A stretch of DNA of 19,444 bases, from the NCBI GenBank assembly GCA_003248845.1, contig QFPD01000004.1:1-19444 (forward strand), read 5' to 3'. The notes beneath the pieces are model-generated. The model saw only the letters and a list, made by a program, of their open reading frames with translations. It did not search any database and had not been told where the DNA came from. Positions 1 through 6,690 of this stretch are shown one piece after another. A program made the translations under genes and the position numbers. Within the stretch, counting starts at the first letter, position 1, and each line of letters opens with the position of its first letter. Source of the stretch: Microbacterium sp. GTDB lineage: Bacteria; Actinomycetota; Actinomycetes; Actinomycetales; Microbacteriaceae.

Positions 1-1
1 G

Positions 2-139
2 ATCGCGCAGGCCCACGAGATCTGCACGGGCCTCCGCCAGAACCGCAGCGCCCTCGAGCGAGCCCGCGCCACCCTGCTGCCGCGATCGCTCGTCGTCCGT
101 CCGGGGTCGGCGTTCGCCGACAGAGACGCCCTGGTCTGA
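2..139 (+). CDS. C-terminal end of an unidentified protein (partial)
   Basis: An open frame runs from the window edge to a TGA at 137-139 and encodes about 45 residues ending ...AFADRDALV. Codon use is strongly GC at third positions, as in neighbouring genes, so it looks like genuine coding sequence whose start lies outside the window. The visible tail has an Arg/Ala-rich helix-like stretch (LRQNRSALERARATLL) followed by a short polar end. I recognise no family motif and assign no function. The stop codon sits inside the left arm of a strong hairpin (127-159) that probably ends its transcript. Confidence 0.6.
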   Translation: MAQAHEICTGLRQNRSALERARATLLPRSLVVRPGSAFADRDALV

Positions 140-159
140 GCGAGGCTCAGACCAGGGCG
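127..159. terminator. Perfect 15-bp hairpin, probable bidirectional terminator
   Basis: Bases 127-141 and 145-159 are exact reverse complements separated by a 3-nt loop (142-144). The left arm contains the TGA stop (137-139) of the plus-strand gene. The minus-strand symporter ends 17 bp beyond the right arm. There is no T-tract, which is common for actinobacterial terminators. The position between two convergent genes fits a terminator serving both strands. Confidence 0.75.
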
Positions 160-175
160 TGGGGTCGGGCTCTGC

Positions 176-1636
176 TCAGACGCGCGCGGCCGTCTCCGTG
201 CGGATGCCGTCGTCGACGGCATCCGTCGGTGCATCGCCGGCCGCGTCGTCATCTCCGGAGTCGTCCGAGAAGGGCTCGCCGTCGCGCGGTGCATCGTAGA
301 GCGCCACGTCGAGGATGCCCTCGCGCTTCGCGACGATCGTGGGGACGAGCGCCTGGCCCGCGACGTTGACCGCCGTGCGCCCCATGTCGAGGATCGGGTC
401 GATCGCGAGGAGGAGGCCCACGCCCTCGAGCGGCAGACCGAGTGTCGAGAGGGTGAGGGTCAGCATGACGGTCGCCCCGGTCGTGCCGGCCGTCGCGGCC
501 GAGCCCACGACCGAGACGAGCGCGATCAGCAGGTACGAGACGATGTTGAGCTCGACGCCGAAGAACTGCGCGACGAAGATCGCGGCGATGGCCGGGTAGA
601 TGGCGGCGCAGCCGTCCATCTTGGTCGTCGCTCCCAGCGGCACCGCGAACGACGCGTACTCGCGGGGCACGCCGAGGTTCCGCTCAGTGACGCGCTGTGT
701 GAGCGGCAGCGTACCGATCGACGAGCGCGACACGAAGCCGAGCTGGACGGCCGGCCAGACGCCCGAGAAGTACTGCTTGATCGACAGCCCGTGGCTCTTG
801 ACGAGGATCGGGTAGACCACGAACAGCACGAGCACGAGGCCGGCGTAGACGGCGACGACGAACCAGACGAGGGTCAGCAGCTTGTCGGTGCCGTACTGGA
901 CGACCGCCGAGGCGATGAGGCCGAGTGTGCCGATGGGCGCGATGCGGATGATCCACCACAGCACCCGCTGGACGATCTTCAGCGTCGACTGCGTGAAGGC
1001 GACGAACGGCTCGGCGCGTTTGCCGAGCTTGAGAGCCGCGACGCCGACCGCGATCGAGATGACGATGACCTGGAGCACGTTGAAGCCGACCGTCGAGGTG
1101 ACCGCCCCGGTCGTGGCATCCGCCGAGCTCGAGACGGTGAGACCGAGGAAGTTCTGCGGGATGATCCCCTTGAGGAAGTTCCACCACGTGCCGACCGCGT
1201 AGGGCGCGGCTGTCGTCAACTGGTCGTGCGCGACCCGGTTGCCGGGCTGGATCGTGATGCCGAGGACGATCCCGATCGTCACCGCGATGAGGGCAGTGAT
1301 TCCGAACCAGAGCAGGGTCTGGCCCGCGAGACGCGCGGCGTTCGTGACGTTCCGCAGCTGCGTGATGCTCGCAACGATCGCGAGGAAGATGAGCGGGACG
1401 ACAGCGACCTTCAGCAGGGTGACGTACGCGTTGCCGATCGTGGACAGCGTCGCGGCGAGGCCGTTGGGGTTGCCTTCGCCGTCGGGGCCGAGATTCAGCG
1501 CGAGGATGCCGAGCAGGATGCCGGCGATGAGTGCGATCGTGATCTGGAACCCGAACGAACGGTAGAACGGCTTCTTGGGCTTGGGGTTGCGCCCAGCCTG
1601 GTTCGGCGTGGGCGCGGTGGTGCGGGTGGAACTCAT
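176..1636 (-). CDS. Dicarboxylate/amino acid:cation symporter (DAACS family)
   Basis: This 486-residue membrane protein belongs to the sodium/proton-coupled symporter family of GltP, DctA and TcyP, which import dicarboxylates or amino acids. Many hydrophobic segments run from about residue 30 to 435. Family landmarks are the serine-rich re-entrant motif SRSSIGTLP (303-311), KMDGCA (339-344) in the place of the usual NMDGT, and DMGRTAVNVAGQ (417-428) in the last core helix. The deviations from NMDGT and from the usual final GD suggest a substrate other than glutamate; a TcyP-like cystine carrier is possible but not shown. The first 25 residues are polar and basic, and the last 40 are unusually acidic. 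ATG at 1636 is preceded by AGGAG about 11 nt upstream. The gene stands alone and faces the partial gene at the left edge. Confidence 0.9.
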   Translation of the reverse strand: MSSTRTTAPTPNQAGRNPKPKKPFYRSFGFQITIALIAGILLGILALNLGPDGEGNPNGLAATLSTIGNAYVTLLKVAVVPLIFLAIVASITQLRNVTNAARLAGQTLLWFGITALIAVTIGIVLGITIQPGNRVAHDQLTTAAPYAVGTWWNFLKGIIPQNFLGLTVSSSADATTGAVTSTVGFNVLQVIVISIAVGVAALKLGKRAEPFVAFTQSTLKIVQRVLWWIIRIAPIGTLGLIASAVVQYGTDKLLTLVWFVVAVYAGLVLVLFVVYPILVKSHGLSIKQYFSGVWPAVQLGFVSRSSIGTLPLTQRVTERNLGVPREYASFAVPLGATTKMDGCAAIYPAIAAIFVAQFFGVELNIVSYLLIALVSVVGSAATAGTTGATVMLTLTLSTLGLPLEGVGLLLAIDPILDMGRTAVNVAGQALVPTIVAKREGILDVALYDAPRDGEPFSDDSGDDDAAGDAPTDAVDDGIRTETAARV

Positions 1637-1798
1637 GGGGGGTGTATCTCCTGGAGCGGCGGACGCCGGTTGGTGCAGTGGCCCGCAGAGAGCGGACCGT
1701 TGTCGACGCTACGGCGACGCTCGGACCACGCGGGCCAATGTGACGAGTGATGACAACCGCGGGTGCCGAGGCGGCATTCCCGTCACGCGGAAACTAGA
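1637..1798. other. Gene-free leader of the symporter gene
   Basis: I found no credible coding frame in these 162 bases. They should hold the minus-strand promoter and 5' leader of the symporter. A possible minus-strand -10 box, TAGCGT, lies around 1707-1712, about 70 nt before the ATG, but I see no convincing -35 element. The left end carries the AGGAG ribosome-binding site (about 1648-1652). Confidence 0.4.
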
Positions 1799-1826
1799 GA
1801 ACCCCCGCCATCTCTGACGGGGGTTC
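1799..1826 (-). terminator. Terminator hairpin downstream of tRNA-Ser
   Basis: Bases 1799-1807 (GAACCCCCG) and 1818-1826 (CGGGGGTTC) pair perfectly over 9 bp around a 10-nt loop. Read on the minus strand, the hairpin begins 4 nt after the encoded CCA end of tRNA-Ser and is followed by a short T-containing run (TCTAGTTT). Placement and shape fit an intrinsic terminator for the tRNA transcript. Confidence 0.75.
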
Positions 1827-1829
1827 CTG

Positions 1830-1921
1830 TGGCGGAAGTGACAGGATTTGAACCTGCGAGGCGAGTTACCCCGCCTACATGGATTCCAGCCATGCTCCTT
1901 AGGCCGCTCGGACACACTTCC
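1830..1921 (-). tRNA. tRNA-Ser, anticodon GGA
   Basis: On the minus strand this 92-nt sequence folds as a class II tRNA. The acceptor stem GGAAGTG (from 1921) pairs with CACTTCC, the discriminator base is G, and CCA is encoded at 1832-1830. The anticodon stem CATGG/CCATG encloses loop CTGGAAT, giving anticodon GGA, which reads serine UCC and UCU. A long variable arm (GGCGGGGTAACTCGCC region) and T-arm GCAGGTTCAAATCCTGT confirm the serine type. No attachment-site duplication of its 3' end was seen in the window. Confidence 0.97.
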
Positions 1922-1928
1922 GTCGTCG

Positions 1929-1934
1929 ATCCTA
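1929..1934 (-). promoter_or_regulatory. Candidate -10 box of tRNA-Ser
   Basis: Read on the minus strand, this hexamer is TAGGAT and lies 7 nt upstream of the first base of the mature tRNA. That is the spacing expected for a -10 element with transcription starting at or near the tRNA 5' end. No good -35 match was found 16-18 nt further upstream. Confidence 0.4.
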
Positions 1935-1974
1935 TCAGCCCCCACGCACGCCGCCCGCGGCGGGTGCCGCCGAG

Positions 1975-2649
1975 TCAGCCGGGGAGGGCGATCACCCGGT
2001 CGGGATCCCACGGCTCCGTCCAGCCGAGGCGGTCGAAGAGCACGTCGAGCAGGATCGCCGTGAAGCCCCACACGAGGTGGTCGTCCAGCTCGAAGGCCGG
2101 CCCGCGCCACTCCTGACCGTCCCTCCGGATCATCGTGACGCCGCGGCGCCGCGGGTCGAGCAGGTCCGCGACCGGCGCTCGGAAGACCGCCGCCGATTCG
2201 GCGACGTCGACGACGCGGACGGGCGACGGGCGCCGCCACCACCCCAGCACCGGTGTCACCAGGTGGCCGGAGTACTCGAGCGGCACCTCCGGGAGAGTGC
2301 CGAGCACCTCGACGCCGGCGGGGTCGAGACCCGTCTCCTCGCGCGCTTCCCGCAGCGCCGCGGCGACGGGTCCGTCGTCACCCGGATCGATTCGACCGCC
2401 GGGGAACGCCACCTGCCCCGGGTGCGCGCGGAGCGTCGTCGCGCGCGCGAGCAGAAGGACGTCGAGATCCCGCGAGACGGCGGCATCCTGCGCCTCGCGT
2501 CCGGCCGGCAGCGCATCAAGCGCGCCGAACAGGATGAGCACGGCGGCGGCGCGCGAATGGGCGGCCGCCGGCAGGTCGCGCAGGCGCGACGGCCAGCCCG
2601 ATCTCGAACCCGCGACCGCCGCGAGCTCCGCGCGCGCGGCCCCGGTCAC
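1975..2649 (-). CDS. Nudix hydrolase, CoA pyrophosphatase (NudL)-like
   Basis: This 224-residue soluble protein is a Nudix hydrolase. The stretch LRAHPGQVAFPGGRIDPGDD (about 73-92) followed by ALREAREETGL (98-108) is the specific signature of the coenzyme A diphosphatase branch: GQVAFPGG precedes the Nudix box, whose REAREE glutamates bind divalent metal. Family members cleave CoA and derivatives to 3',5'-ADP and phosphopantetheine; that activity is inferred here. The start is GTG at 2649. An AGGAG lies 16 nt upstream, which is long for a ribosome-binding site, and an ATG at 2658-2660 is out of frame and closes after four codons. The gene is divergent from the ATP-grasp gene and ends 53 bp upstream of the tRNA. 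Confidence 0.88.
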   Translation of the reverse strand: MTGAARAELAAVAGSRSGWPSRLRDLPAAAHSRAAAVLILFGALDALPAGREAQDAAVSRDLDVLLLARATTLRAHPGQVAFPGGRIDPGDDGPVAAALREAREETGLDPAGVEVLGTLPEVPLEYSGHLVTPVLGWWRRPSPVRVVDVAESAAVFRAPVADLLDPRRRGVTMIRRDGQEWRGPAFELDDHLVWGFTAILLDVLFDRLGWTEPWDPDRVIALPG

Positions 2650-2727
2650 GTGTGCGACATCCGCTCTCCTGTCTTTCCCGCCACTCCACCTTCACCACCA
2701 CGATGCGAGCCTGTCAAGCCGCCTGAC

Positions 2728-2733
2728 TACGCT
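2728..2733 (+). promoter_or_regulatory. Candidate -10 box (TACGCT) of the ATP-grasp gene
   Basis: TACGCT lies 8 nt before the GTG at 2742 and only 2 nt before the ATG at 2736. A -10 element here would start transcription around 2740-2742, so translation would have to begin at the GTG on a leaderless message. The same hexamer precedes the starts at 6691 and 11023. No matching -35 was seen at 16-18 bp. Confidence 0.45.
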
Positions 2734-2741
2734 GGATGCCC

Positions 2742-3527
2742 GTGACCTCCTCCCCCGCACCGCGCATCGGCATCGTCGTGACCGACGTCTATGCGGCGGA
2801 AGACCCCGACTACGACACCCCGCTGCTGCTTCCGGCCCTCGCCGCCCGCGGCGCCGATCCCACGGCGGTCGTCTGGCACGATGCGGCGGTCGACCCGGCG
2901 TCCTTCGATCTGCTGGTGATCCGGTCGCCGTGGGACTATCCCGAGCGTCCCGCGGAGTTCGCGGCCTGGCTCGATCGCGCCGAGCACGCGACGCGCGTCG
3001 TCAACTCCCCCGCGACGGTGCGCTGGAACCTCGACAAGACGTACTTGCGCGACCTCGACAGCGCCGGCATCCGCGTCGTTCCCACGACCTACGTGACGAC
3101 GACGGATGCCGCGATCGCCGCCATCGGTGCGCTCGAGCGGGTCGTCGTGAAGCCGGCGGTCTCCGCCGGTGCCCGCGATACCGGACTGTTCGATTCCTCG
3201 GATCCTGCGGCGGCCGCCCTCGCGACGCGGATCATCGCGCGTGGCGATGTCGCAATGATCCAGCCCGAGATCACCGAGCTCTCGGAGGGCCGTGAGAAGG
3301 CGCTCTACGTCATCGGCGGCGACTTCACCCACGCGATCTCCAAGGGCGCCATCCTCGCTCCCGGCGGGGGCTTCCGCGGCGGCGTCTACCGTGAGAACCC
3401 GGTGCCCGTCGACGCCACTCCCGCCGAGCGCACCTTCGCCGCCGACGTGCTCCGCGCCGTGCAGCGCGCGACGGGCGGCGAAGCGCCCCTGTACGCCCGC
3501 GTCGACACCGTCGATTCGGCGCGCTAG
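2742..3527 (+). CDS. ATP-grasp ligase-like protein, C-terminally truncated by an in-frame TAG
   Basis: The 261-residue product (263 from the ATG at 2736) resembles the RimK/glutathione-synthase-like ATP-grasp ligases. The N-terminal pre-ATP-grasp part contains IGIVVTDVYAAEDPDYDTPLLLPALAARG and LLVIRSPWDYPERPAEFAAWL. A lid/central ATP-grasp part follows with NSPATVRWNLDKTYLRDL, ERVVVKPAVSAGARDTGLF, MIQPEI and GREKALYVIGGDFTHAISK. The frame stops at TAG 3525-3527, just after LYARVDTVDSAR. The same frame continues beyond it with the expected metal-binding end (LLEVELVEP) to a TGA at 3644, so the annotated protein probably lacks a catalytic segment. There is no Shine-Dalgarno sequence; GTG 2742 is preferred because of the TACGCT box at 2728. 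The specific substrate cannot be named. Confidence 0.75.
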   Translation: MTSSPAPRIGIVVTDVYAAEDPDYDTPLLLPALAARGADPTAVVWHDAAVDPASFDLLVIRSPWDYPERPAEFAAWLDRAEHATRVVNSPATVRWNLDKTYLRDLDSAGIRVVPTTYVTTTDAAIAAIGALERVVVKPAVSAGARDTGLFDSSDPAAAALATRIIARGDVAMIQPEITELSEGREKALYVIGGDFTHAISKGAILAPGGGFRGGVYRENPVPVDATPAERTFAADVLRAVQRATGGEAPLYARVDTVDSAR

Positions 3528-3644
3528 GGCCTGTGCCTTTTGGAGGTCGAGCTCGTCGAACCGGCTCTCAACCTCCACGTCGCGCCGCACGTGACCGGCA
3601 TCCTCGCCGACGCGATCCTCCGCACCGTCGCCGCCGACGCGTGA
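3528..3644 (+). pseudogene. Orphaned C-terminus of the ATP-grasp gene (after amber stop)
   Basis: Immediately after TAG (3525-3527), in the same reading frame, 38 codons read GLCLLEVELVEPALNLHV... ending TVAADA before TGA 3642-3644. LLEVELVEPALNL matches the conserved last strand of this ATP-grasp family, where the two glutamates coordinate Mg-ATP. Third positions are still overwhelmingly G or C. This is therefore a single nonsense change and not a frameshift: the intact gene would be about 302 residues. Either the gene decayed very recently, the base is a sequencing error, or the stop is read through. The downstream TGA is 6 bp from the convergent SDR stop. Confidence 0.8.
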
Positions 3645-3654
3645 CCGCGGTCAC
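3641..3654. repeat. 14-bp perfect palindrome covering both convergent stop codons
   Basis: GTGACCGCGGTCAC is a perfect palindrome. It contains the TGA of the intact ATP-grasp frame (3642-3644) and, on the other strand, the TGA of the SDR gene (3651-3653). As RNA it can form a 5-bp stem with a CGCG loop, which alone is weak for termination. Confidence 0.6.
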
Positions 3655-4481
3655 TCGGGAGGCAACCCCACCATCGCGGCACTCTGCTCCCACAGCCGCC
3701 GCGCGAGAATCGGGTCGTCGGCGAGACGCGTCGTGCGGGACGGGCGGTTCTTCGCGTAGTACCCGCCAGATCTCCAGTCGACGCCGGGAGTCCCGAGCGC
3801 GAGCCACCCCAGCCGCGCCCCACCGACCTCGGTGGAGGTCAGGAGGCGGTTCGCCAGCGGATTCGTGTACATCCAATGCCACAGTCCCCGCGAGCTGCCG
3901 GCGAAGCCGCTCGCGATCGCTCCCGGGTGGAACGCGACGGCCGAAAGACCGCGCTCACCGAAACGGCGCGCGAGCTCCTTCGTGAAGAGGATGTTCTCGA
4001 GCTTCGCGTTCCCGTAGGCCGCGCTCGGGCTGTAGCGCCGCTCGCCCTGCAGGTCGTCGATGTCGAACCGCGAGAACCGCTGGGCGGCAAGGCTCGATGT
4101 CTGAATGACAGCGGCATGGCTCTCGACCAGCCGATCGAGGAGCAGGTTCGTCAGCAGGAACCCCGCGAGGTGGTTCACCTGGAACGTCAGCTCGAACCCG
4201 TCGCGGGTGAGCGTGCGCTCTCCGAAGATCCCACCCGCATTGTTCGCGAGCACGTCGATGCGGGGGTAGCTTTCCGTGAGCACGGCCGCGAGCTCCCGCA
4301 CCTGATCGAGGTCGGCGTAGTCGGCGAGGTGCCACGGTGCGCCGATGCTCTCGGCGACCGCCCGCGTCTTGTCGGGATGGCGCCCGACCACCACGACATG
4401 CTCCCCCGCCGCATGCAGCTGCCGGGCCGCAGCCGCGCCGATGCCGTCGCTCGCCCCGGTGATGACGATCGTCCGACTCAT
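3651..4481 (-). CDS. Short-chain dehydrogenase/reductase (classical SDR)
   Basis: This 276-residue cytosolic oxidoreductase has the classical SDR layout: cofactor motif TGASDGIG (8-15), NNAG (80-83), serine in QTSSLAA (129-130) and the catalytic pair Y156 and K160 in AYGNAK, then FHPG (185-188). The post-catalytic region resembles retinol dehydrogenase/protochlorophyllide reductase-like SDRs, but the substrate is not deducible. The ATG at 4481 is well supported by GAGGAG with 7-nt spacing. It is the last gene of a minus-strand run, 41 bp behind the membrane-protein gene. Arg34 after the second strand (VVVGRHPDK) suggests NADP preference, an inference from SDR family rules. Confidence 0.92.
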   Translation of the reverse strand: MSRTIVITGASDGIGAAAARQLHAAGEHVVVVGRHPDKTRAVAESIGAPWHLADYADLDQVRELAAVLTESYPRIDVLANNAGGIFGERTLTRDGFELTFQVNHLAGFLLTNLLLDRLVESHAAVIQTSSLAAQRFSRFDIDDLQGERRYSPSAAYGNAKLENILFTKELARRFGERGLSAVAFHPGAIASGFAGSSRGLWHWMYTNPLANRLLTSTEVGGARLGWLALGTPGVDWRSGGYYAKNRPSRTTRLADDPILARRLWEQSAAMVGLPPE

Positions 4482-4522
4482 GGTGTACTCCTCGTTGGTG
4501 GATTGCGGACGGGCCGCGTCGG

Positions 4523-5380
4523 TCAGCCGCCGCGCGCCGCGAGGATCGCGGGGTCGTCGGAACGCCAGTGCTGCAGCGACTGCAGGATCCAGAACGTCGC
4601 GAACAGCGCGAGCGCGAGCACTTCGCCGATGAACACACCGTAGACGGGTCCCGCGTGGAGGGGGCCGTACAGCGGCATCCCGGCGACGATCACGACGATC
4701 GCGACCGCGATCGCGACATACGCGCGACGAAGCCACGGCGGTGCACCGGGTGCGCTCGGGGCGACCGCCGCAAGCACCGCGACGACGGCGATGAGGAGAA
4801 AGAATACGGATGCCGCCGCGACGTGCGCCCACTGCAGGAAGGCAGCGCGCGCGAGGCCCCAGACGAGAGCCACGGTGACGAGGACGGGCACGGCGATAGA
4901 GATCGACACCGCGGCGGCTCGCCGATCCACCTCGCCGATGAGCGCGAGCCCGACCGCGAGCACGACGACCGCGGCGCCCACGACGAGATAGGTGAGCACC
5001 CCGCTGTCGACAGCCGCCGCGAAGCCCGCCGGTACGCAGGAGCGATCCTCGCCCGGACACCCGGCGTCCGCTCCGGCGACCGATCCCGGCGACACCGTCG
5101 TCGGCACGATCGCCACGAGCGGAGCGATCGTCGCCGTGGCGTCCAGCAGGGCGCGCTCGGCGCCGCGGCCGGAGAGGACGAACAGCGACACCGAGACGGC
5201 GATGAGCGCCCCGACGAAGAGCGTATGCGCGGGCGTGTAGTAGTAGTGGCTGATCGACGGCAGCAGGCCGACACTCGGCAGTGTCGTCGCGATCGCAGTG
5301 AAGACGACCACGACCGCACCCACGATCGCGATCCGCAGGTAGCGGTAGGTCCGCTGCAGCGACGTCGAGCCGGGGACCAT
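4523..5380 (-). CDS. Integral membrane protein, about eight helices, unknown function
   Basis: This 285-residue protein has roughly eight hydrophobic helices: about 14-38, 48-70, 76-95, 125-147, 153-177, 181-205, 216-238 and 245-268. The motif SISHYYYTPAHTLFVGALIAVSVSLF (43-68) is the most distinctive part. I associate similar SxSxYYYTPxxxxFVGAL segments with uncharacterised actinobacterial membrane proteins. A loop between helices 3 and 4 carries two cysteines (GCPGEDRSCVPAG) that could form an extracytoplasmic disulfide. The ATG at 5380 lies 5 bp after the NYN gene stop, with no obvious ribosome-binding site, so translation may be coupled. No enzymatic or transporter signature is visible. 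Confidence 0.85.
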   Translation of the reverse strand: MVPGSTSLQRTYRYLRIAIVGAVVVVFTAIATTLPSVGLLPSISHYYYTPAHTLFVGALIAVSVSLFVLSGRGAERALLDATATIAPLVAIVPTTVSPGSVAGADAGCPGEDRSCVPAGFAAAVDSGVLTYLVVGAAVVVLAVGLALIGEVDRRAAAVSISIAVPVLVTVALVWGLARAAFLQWAHVAAASVFFLLIAVVAVLAAVAPSAPGAPPWLRRAYVAIAVAIVVIVAGMPLYGPLHAGPVYGVFIGEVLALALFATFWILQSLQHWRSDDPAILAARGG

Positions 5381-5385
5381 GGCGC

Positions 5386-5943
5386 TCAGCGCAGGAAGCG
5401 GTCGGGGTCGAACTCGTCGATCGGGATGACCCGCACCCGCGGCAGCTGCGCGTCGAACGCGTCGACGTCGTACTCGAGGTCGAAGAATGCGACGCCCGGG
5501 AGGTCGGCGAAAGCGGCGTTGCGGAACTCGGCGAACCCCATGACCCCGACGCGGCGGCCGTCCAGGAGCGCGCCGACGTCGTCGACGAAGTCGCCATCGT
5601 GACTCACGAGGACGACATCGCCTTCGCGACCGCGCAACGCACGCAACGTGCGCTGGATCGCGATGTCGACGACCTTCTCGTCGGCGTCACCGGAGAGCGG
5701 CACGGGCTGGTAGCCGAGGGCGAGGAGCGCCTGGATGAACGGCATCGGCAGGTTCGTCGACGCGTTCAGGAAGAAGAGACCGCGTGACTGCTGGTGCCAC
5801 GTGCGCGCGAGGAAGGAGAGGACGCGATCCCAGCGCGGCCGTTCATCGGGCTGAGGACGCCGGCCGAGGATCGAGCCGCCGAGAGTCGCGTCGATGTTCT
5901 CGCCGTCCACGAGCACCCACGTGGTGCGATCGGTGCTCGTCAC
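5386..5943 (-). CDS. NYN-domain (PIN-like) putative ribonuclease
   Basis: This 185-residue soluble protein is a stand-alone NYN domain, the PIN-like fold found in predicted metal-dependent RNases (LabA/DUF88 group). The expected acidic residues are present: D13 in WVLVDGENID, D93 in EKVVDIAIQ, and D116 and D118 in LVSHDGDF. These would bind one or two Mg or Mn ions. The C-terminus (FDAQLPRVRVIPIDEFDPDRFLR) is short and acidic, with no RNA-binding appendage. The start is GTG at 5943, one nucleotide after the upstream gene's TGA (5945-5947), indicating translational coupling; longer frames upstream overlap that gene and look non-coding. An RNA target is inferred from the family only. Confidence 0.88.
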   Translation of the reverse strand: MTSTDRTTWVLVDGENIDATLGGSILGRRPQPDERPRWDRVLSFLARTWHQQSRGLFFLNASTNLPMPFIQALLALGYQPVPLSGDADEKVVDIAIQRTLRALRGREGDVVLVSHDGDFVDDVGALLDGRRVGVMGFAEFRNAAFADLPGVAFFDLEYDVDAFDAQLPRVRVIPIDEFDPDRFLR

Positions 5944-5944
5944 G

Positions 5945-6598
5945 TCAGCGCCCCTCCGCCTGCAGCGCCTCGGCGATGGGCGTGCCGCCGGAGTTGAAAC
6001 GGATCGTGCGCCCGATGGTCGCGGGCTCGGCGACGGCCGCCGCGATGACGGCAGCGACGTCGCCACGCGGCACCGAGGCGGATGCCGTGGCGGTCGCGTC
6101 GATCCGTGCCGTCGGCTCGTCGAGAGTCAAAGCGGACGGCGCGAGGATCGTCCAGTCGAGGGCGCTTGCGCGCAGGTGCGCGTCGGCGGCGGTCTTCGCC
6201 TCCGCGTACGCGTAGAAGGAATCGGACGGGTCGACCCCGTGATCCGCACCCGCGCCGAAGTACGACACCATGAGGTAGCGCGGCACCCCCGCGGCGACCG
6301 CGGCGTCTATCGAGCGGATGGCGGCATCCCGGTCGACGGCGACGGTGCGCTCAGGGTCGCCCCCGCCGGCGCCGGCAGACCAGATGACGATGTCGTTGCC
6401 GGCGACGAGATTCGTGGTCTGATCCAGATCGAGCTGCTCGATGTCGATGACGAGCGGCGTCGCGCCGGCAGAGGCGACATCCGGCGCCTGGGCGGCTTCG
6501 CGGATGACGGCGGTGACGTGGTGCCCGGCCGTCTGGAGAAGCGGCTCGAGCAGCAGCGCGACCTTGCCGTGTCCACCGATGAGCAGGATGCGGGCCAT
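5945..6598 (-). CDS. NAD(P)-binding protein, atypical SDR/NmrA-like
   Basis: This 217-residue protein has an N-terminal Rossmann motif GGHGKVA (8-14) and VIWSAGAGGG (71-80), and is of the short NAD(P)H-binding (SDR_a5/NmrA-like) type. Y131 and K135 (YAEAK) sit where the catalytic Tyr/Lys of extended SDRs would be, and MVSYFGAG (110-117) provides a Ser. Family members are often epimerase-like or redox sensors, so activity remains open. The ATG at 6598 has AAGGAG 5 nt upstream. It is the first gene of a four-gene minus-strand unit and is followed after 1 nt by the NYN gene. Confidence 0.9.
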   Translation of the reverse strand: MARILLIGGHGKVALLLEPLLQTAGHHVTAVIREAAQAPDVASAGATPLVIDIEQLDLDQTTNLVAGNDIVIWSAGAGGGDPERTVAVDRDAAIRSIDAAVAAGVPRYLMVSYFGAGADHGVDPSDSFYAYAEAKTAADAHLRASALDWTILAPSALTLDEPTARIDATATASASVPRGDVAAVIAAAVAEPATIGRTIRFNSGGTPIAEALQAEGR

Positions 6599-6621
6599 GG
6601 GGGCTCCTTCCGTCGCCCTCG

Positions 6622-6627
6622 AGCCTA
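6622..6627 (-). promoter_or_regulatory. Candidate -10 box for the NAD(P)-binding/NYN/membrane/SDR unit
   Basis: On the minus strand this is TAGGCT, 23 nt upstream of the ATG at 6598, leaving room for a short leader containing the AAGGAG ribosome-binding site. No clear -35 partner was found, so support is modest. Confidence 0.3.
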
Positions 6628-6678
6628 CGGGCCCGCGACGACATCCACGTCGGCCCGGGTGACACCGCCGTCCGCGCC

Positions 6679-6684
6679 TACGCT
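6679..6684 (+). promoter_or_regulatory. Candidate -10 box (TACGCT) of a leaderless lactonase message
   Basis: TACGCT ends 6 nt before GTG 6691. Transcription starting at the GTG would give a leaderless mRNA. GTGACA (6659-6664), one mismatch from the TTGACA -35 consensus, lies 14 bp upstream, which is shorter than the usual 17 bp. Confidence 0.5.
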
Positions 6685-6690
6685 GGAAGG

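Noticed and set aside
791..1750. 319-codon plus-strand open frame across the symporter gene
   Set aside because: Asp/Arg/Glu-rich shadow of the minus-strand symporter; no ribosome-binding site or family motif.
1830..1921. tRNA-Ser as an integration site for a mobile island
   Set aside because: No integrase gene and no repeated copy of the tRNA 3' end were seen in the window; flanking genes have the same composition as the rest.
3500..3650. Frameshift in the ATP-grasp gene
   Set aside because: Codon-by-codon reading shows the conserved C-terminus is in the same frame as the upstream part, so it is a nonsense change only.
4568..5602. 344-codon plus-strand frame across the membrane-protein and NYN genes
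   Set aside because: Low-complexity Asp/Arg/His composition, antisense to two well-supported genes.
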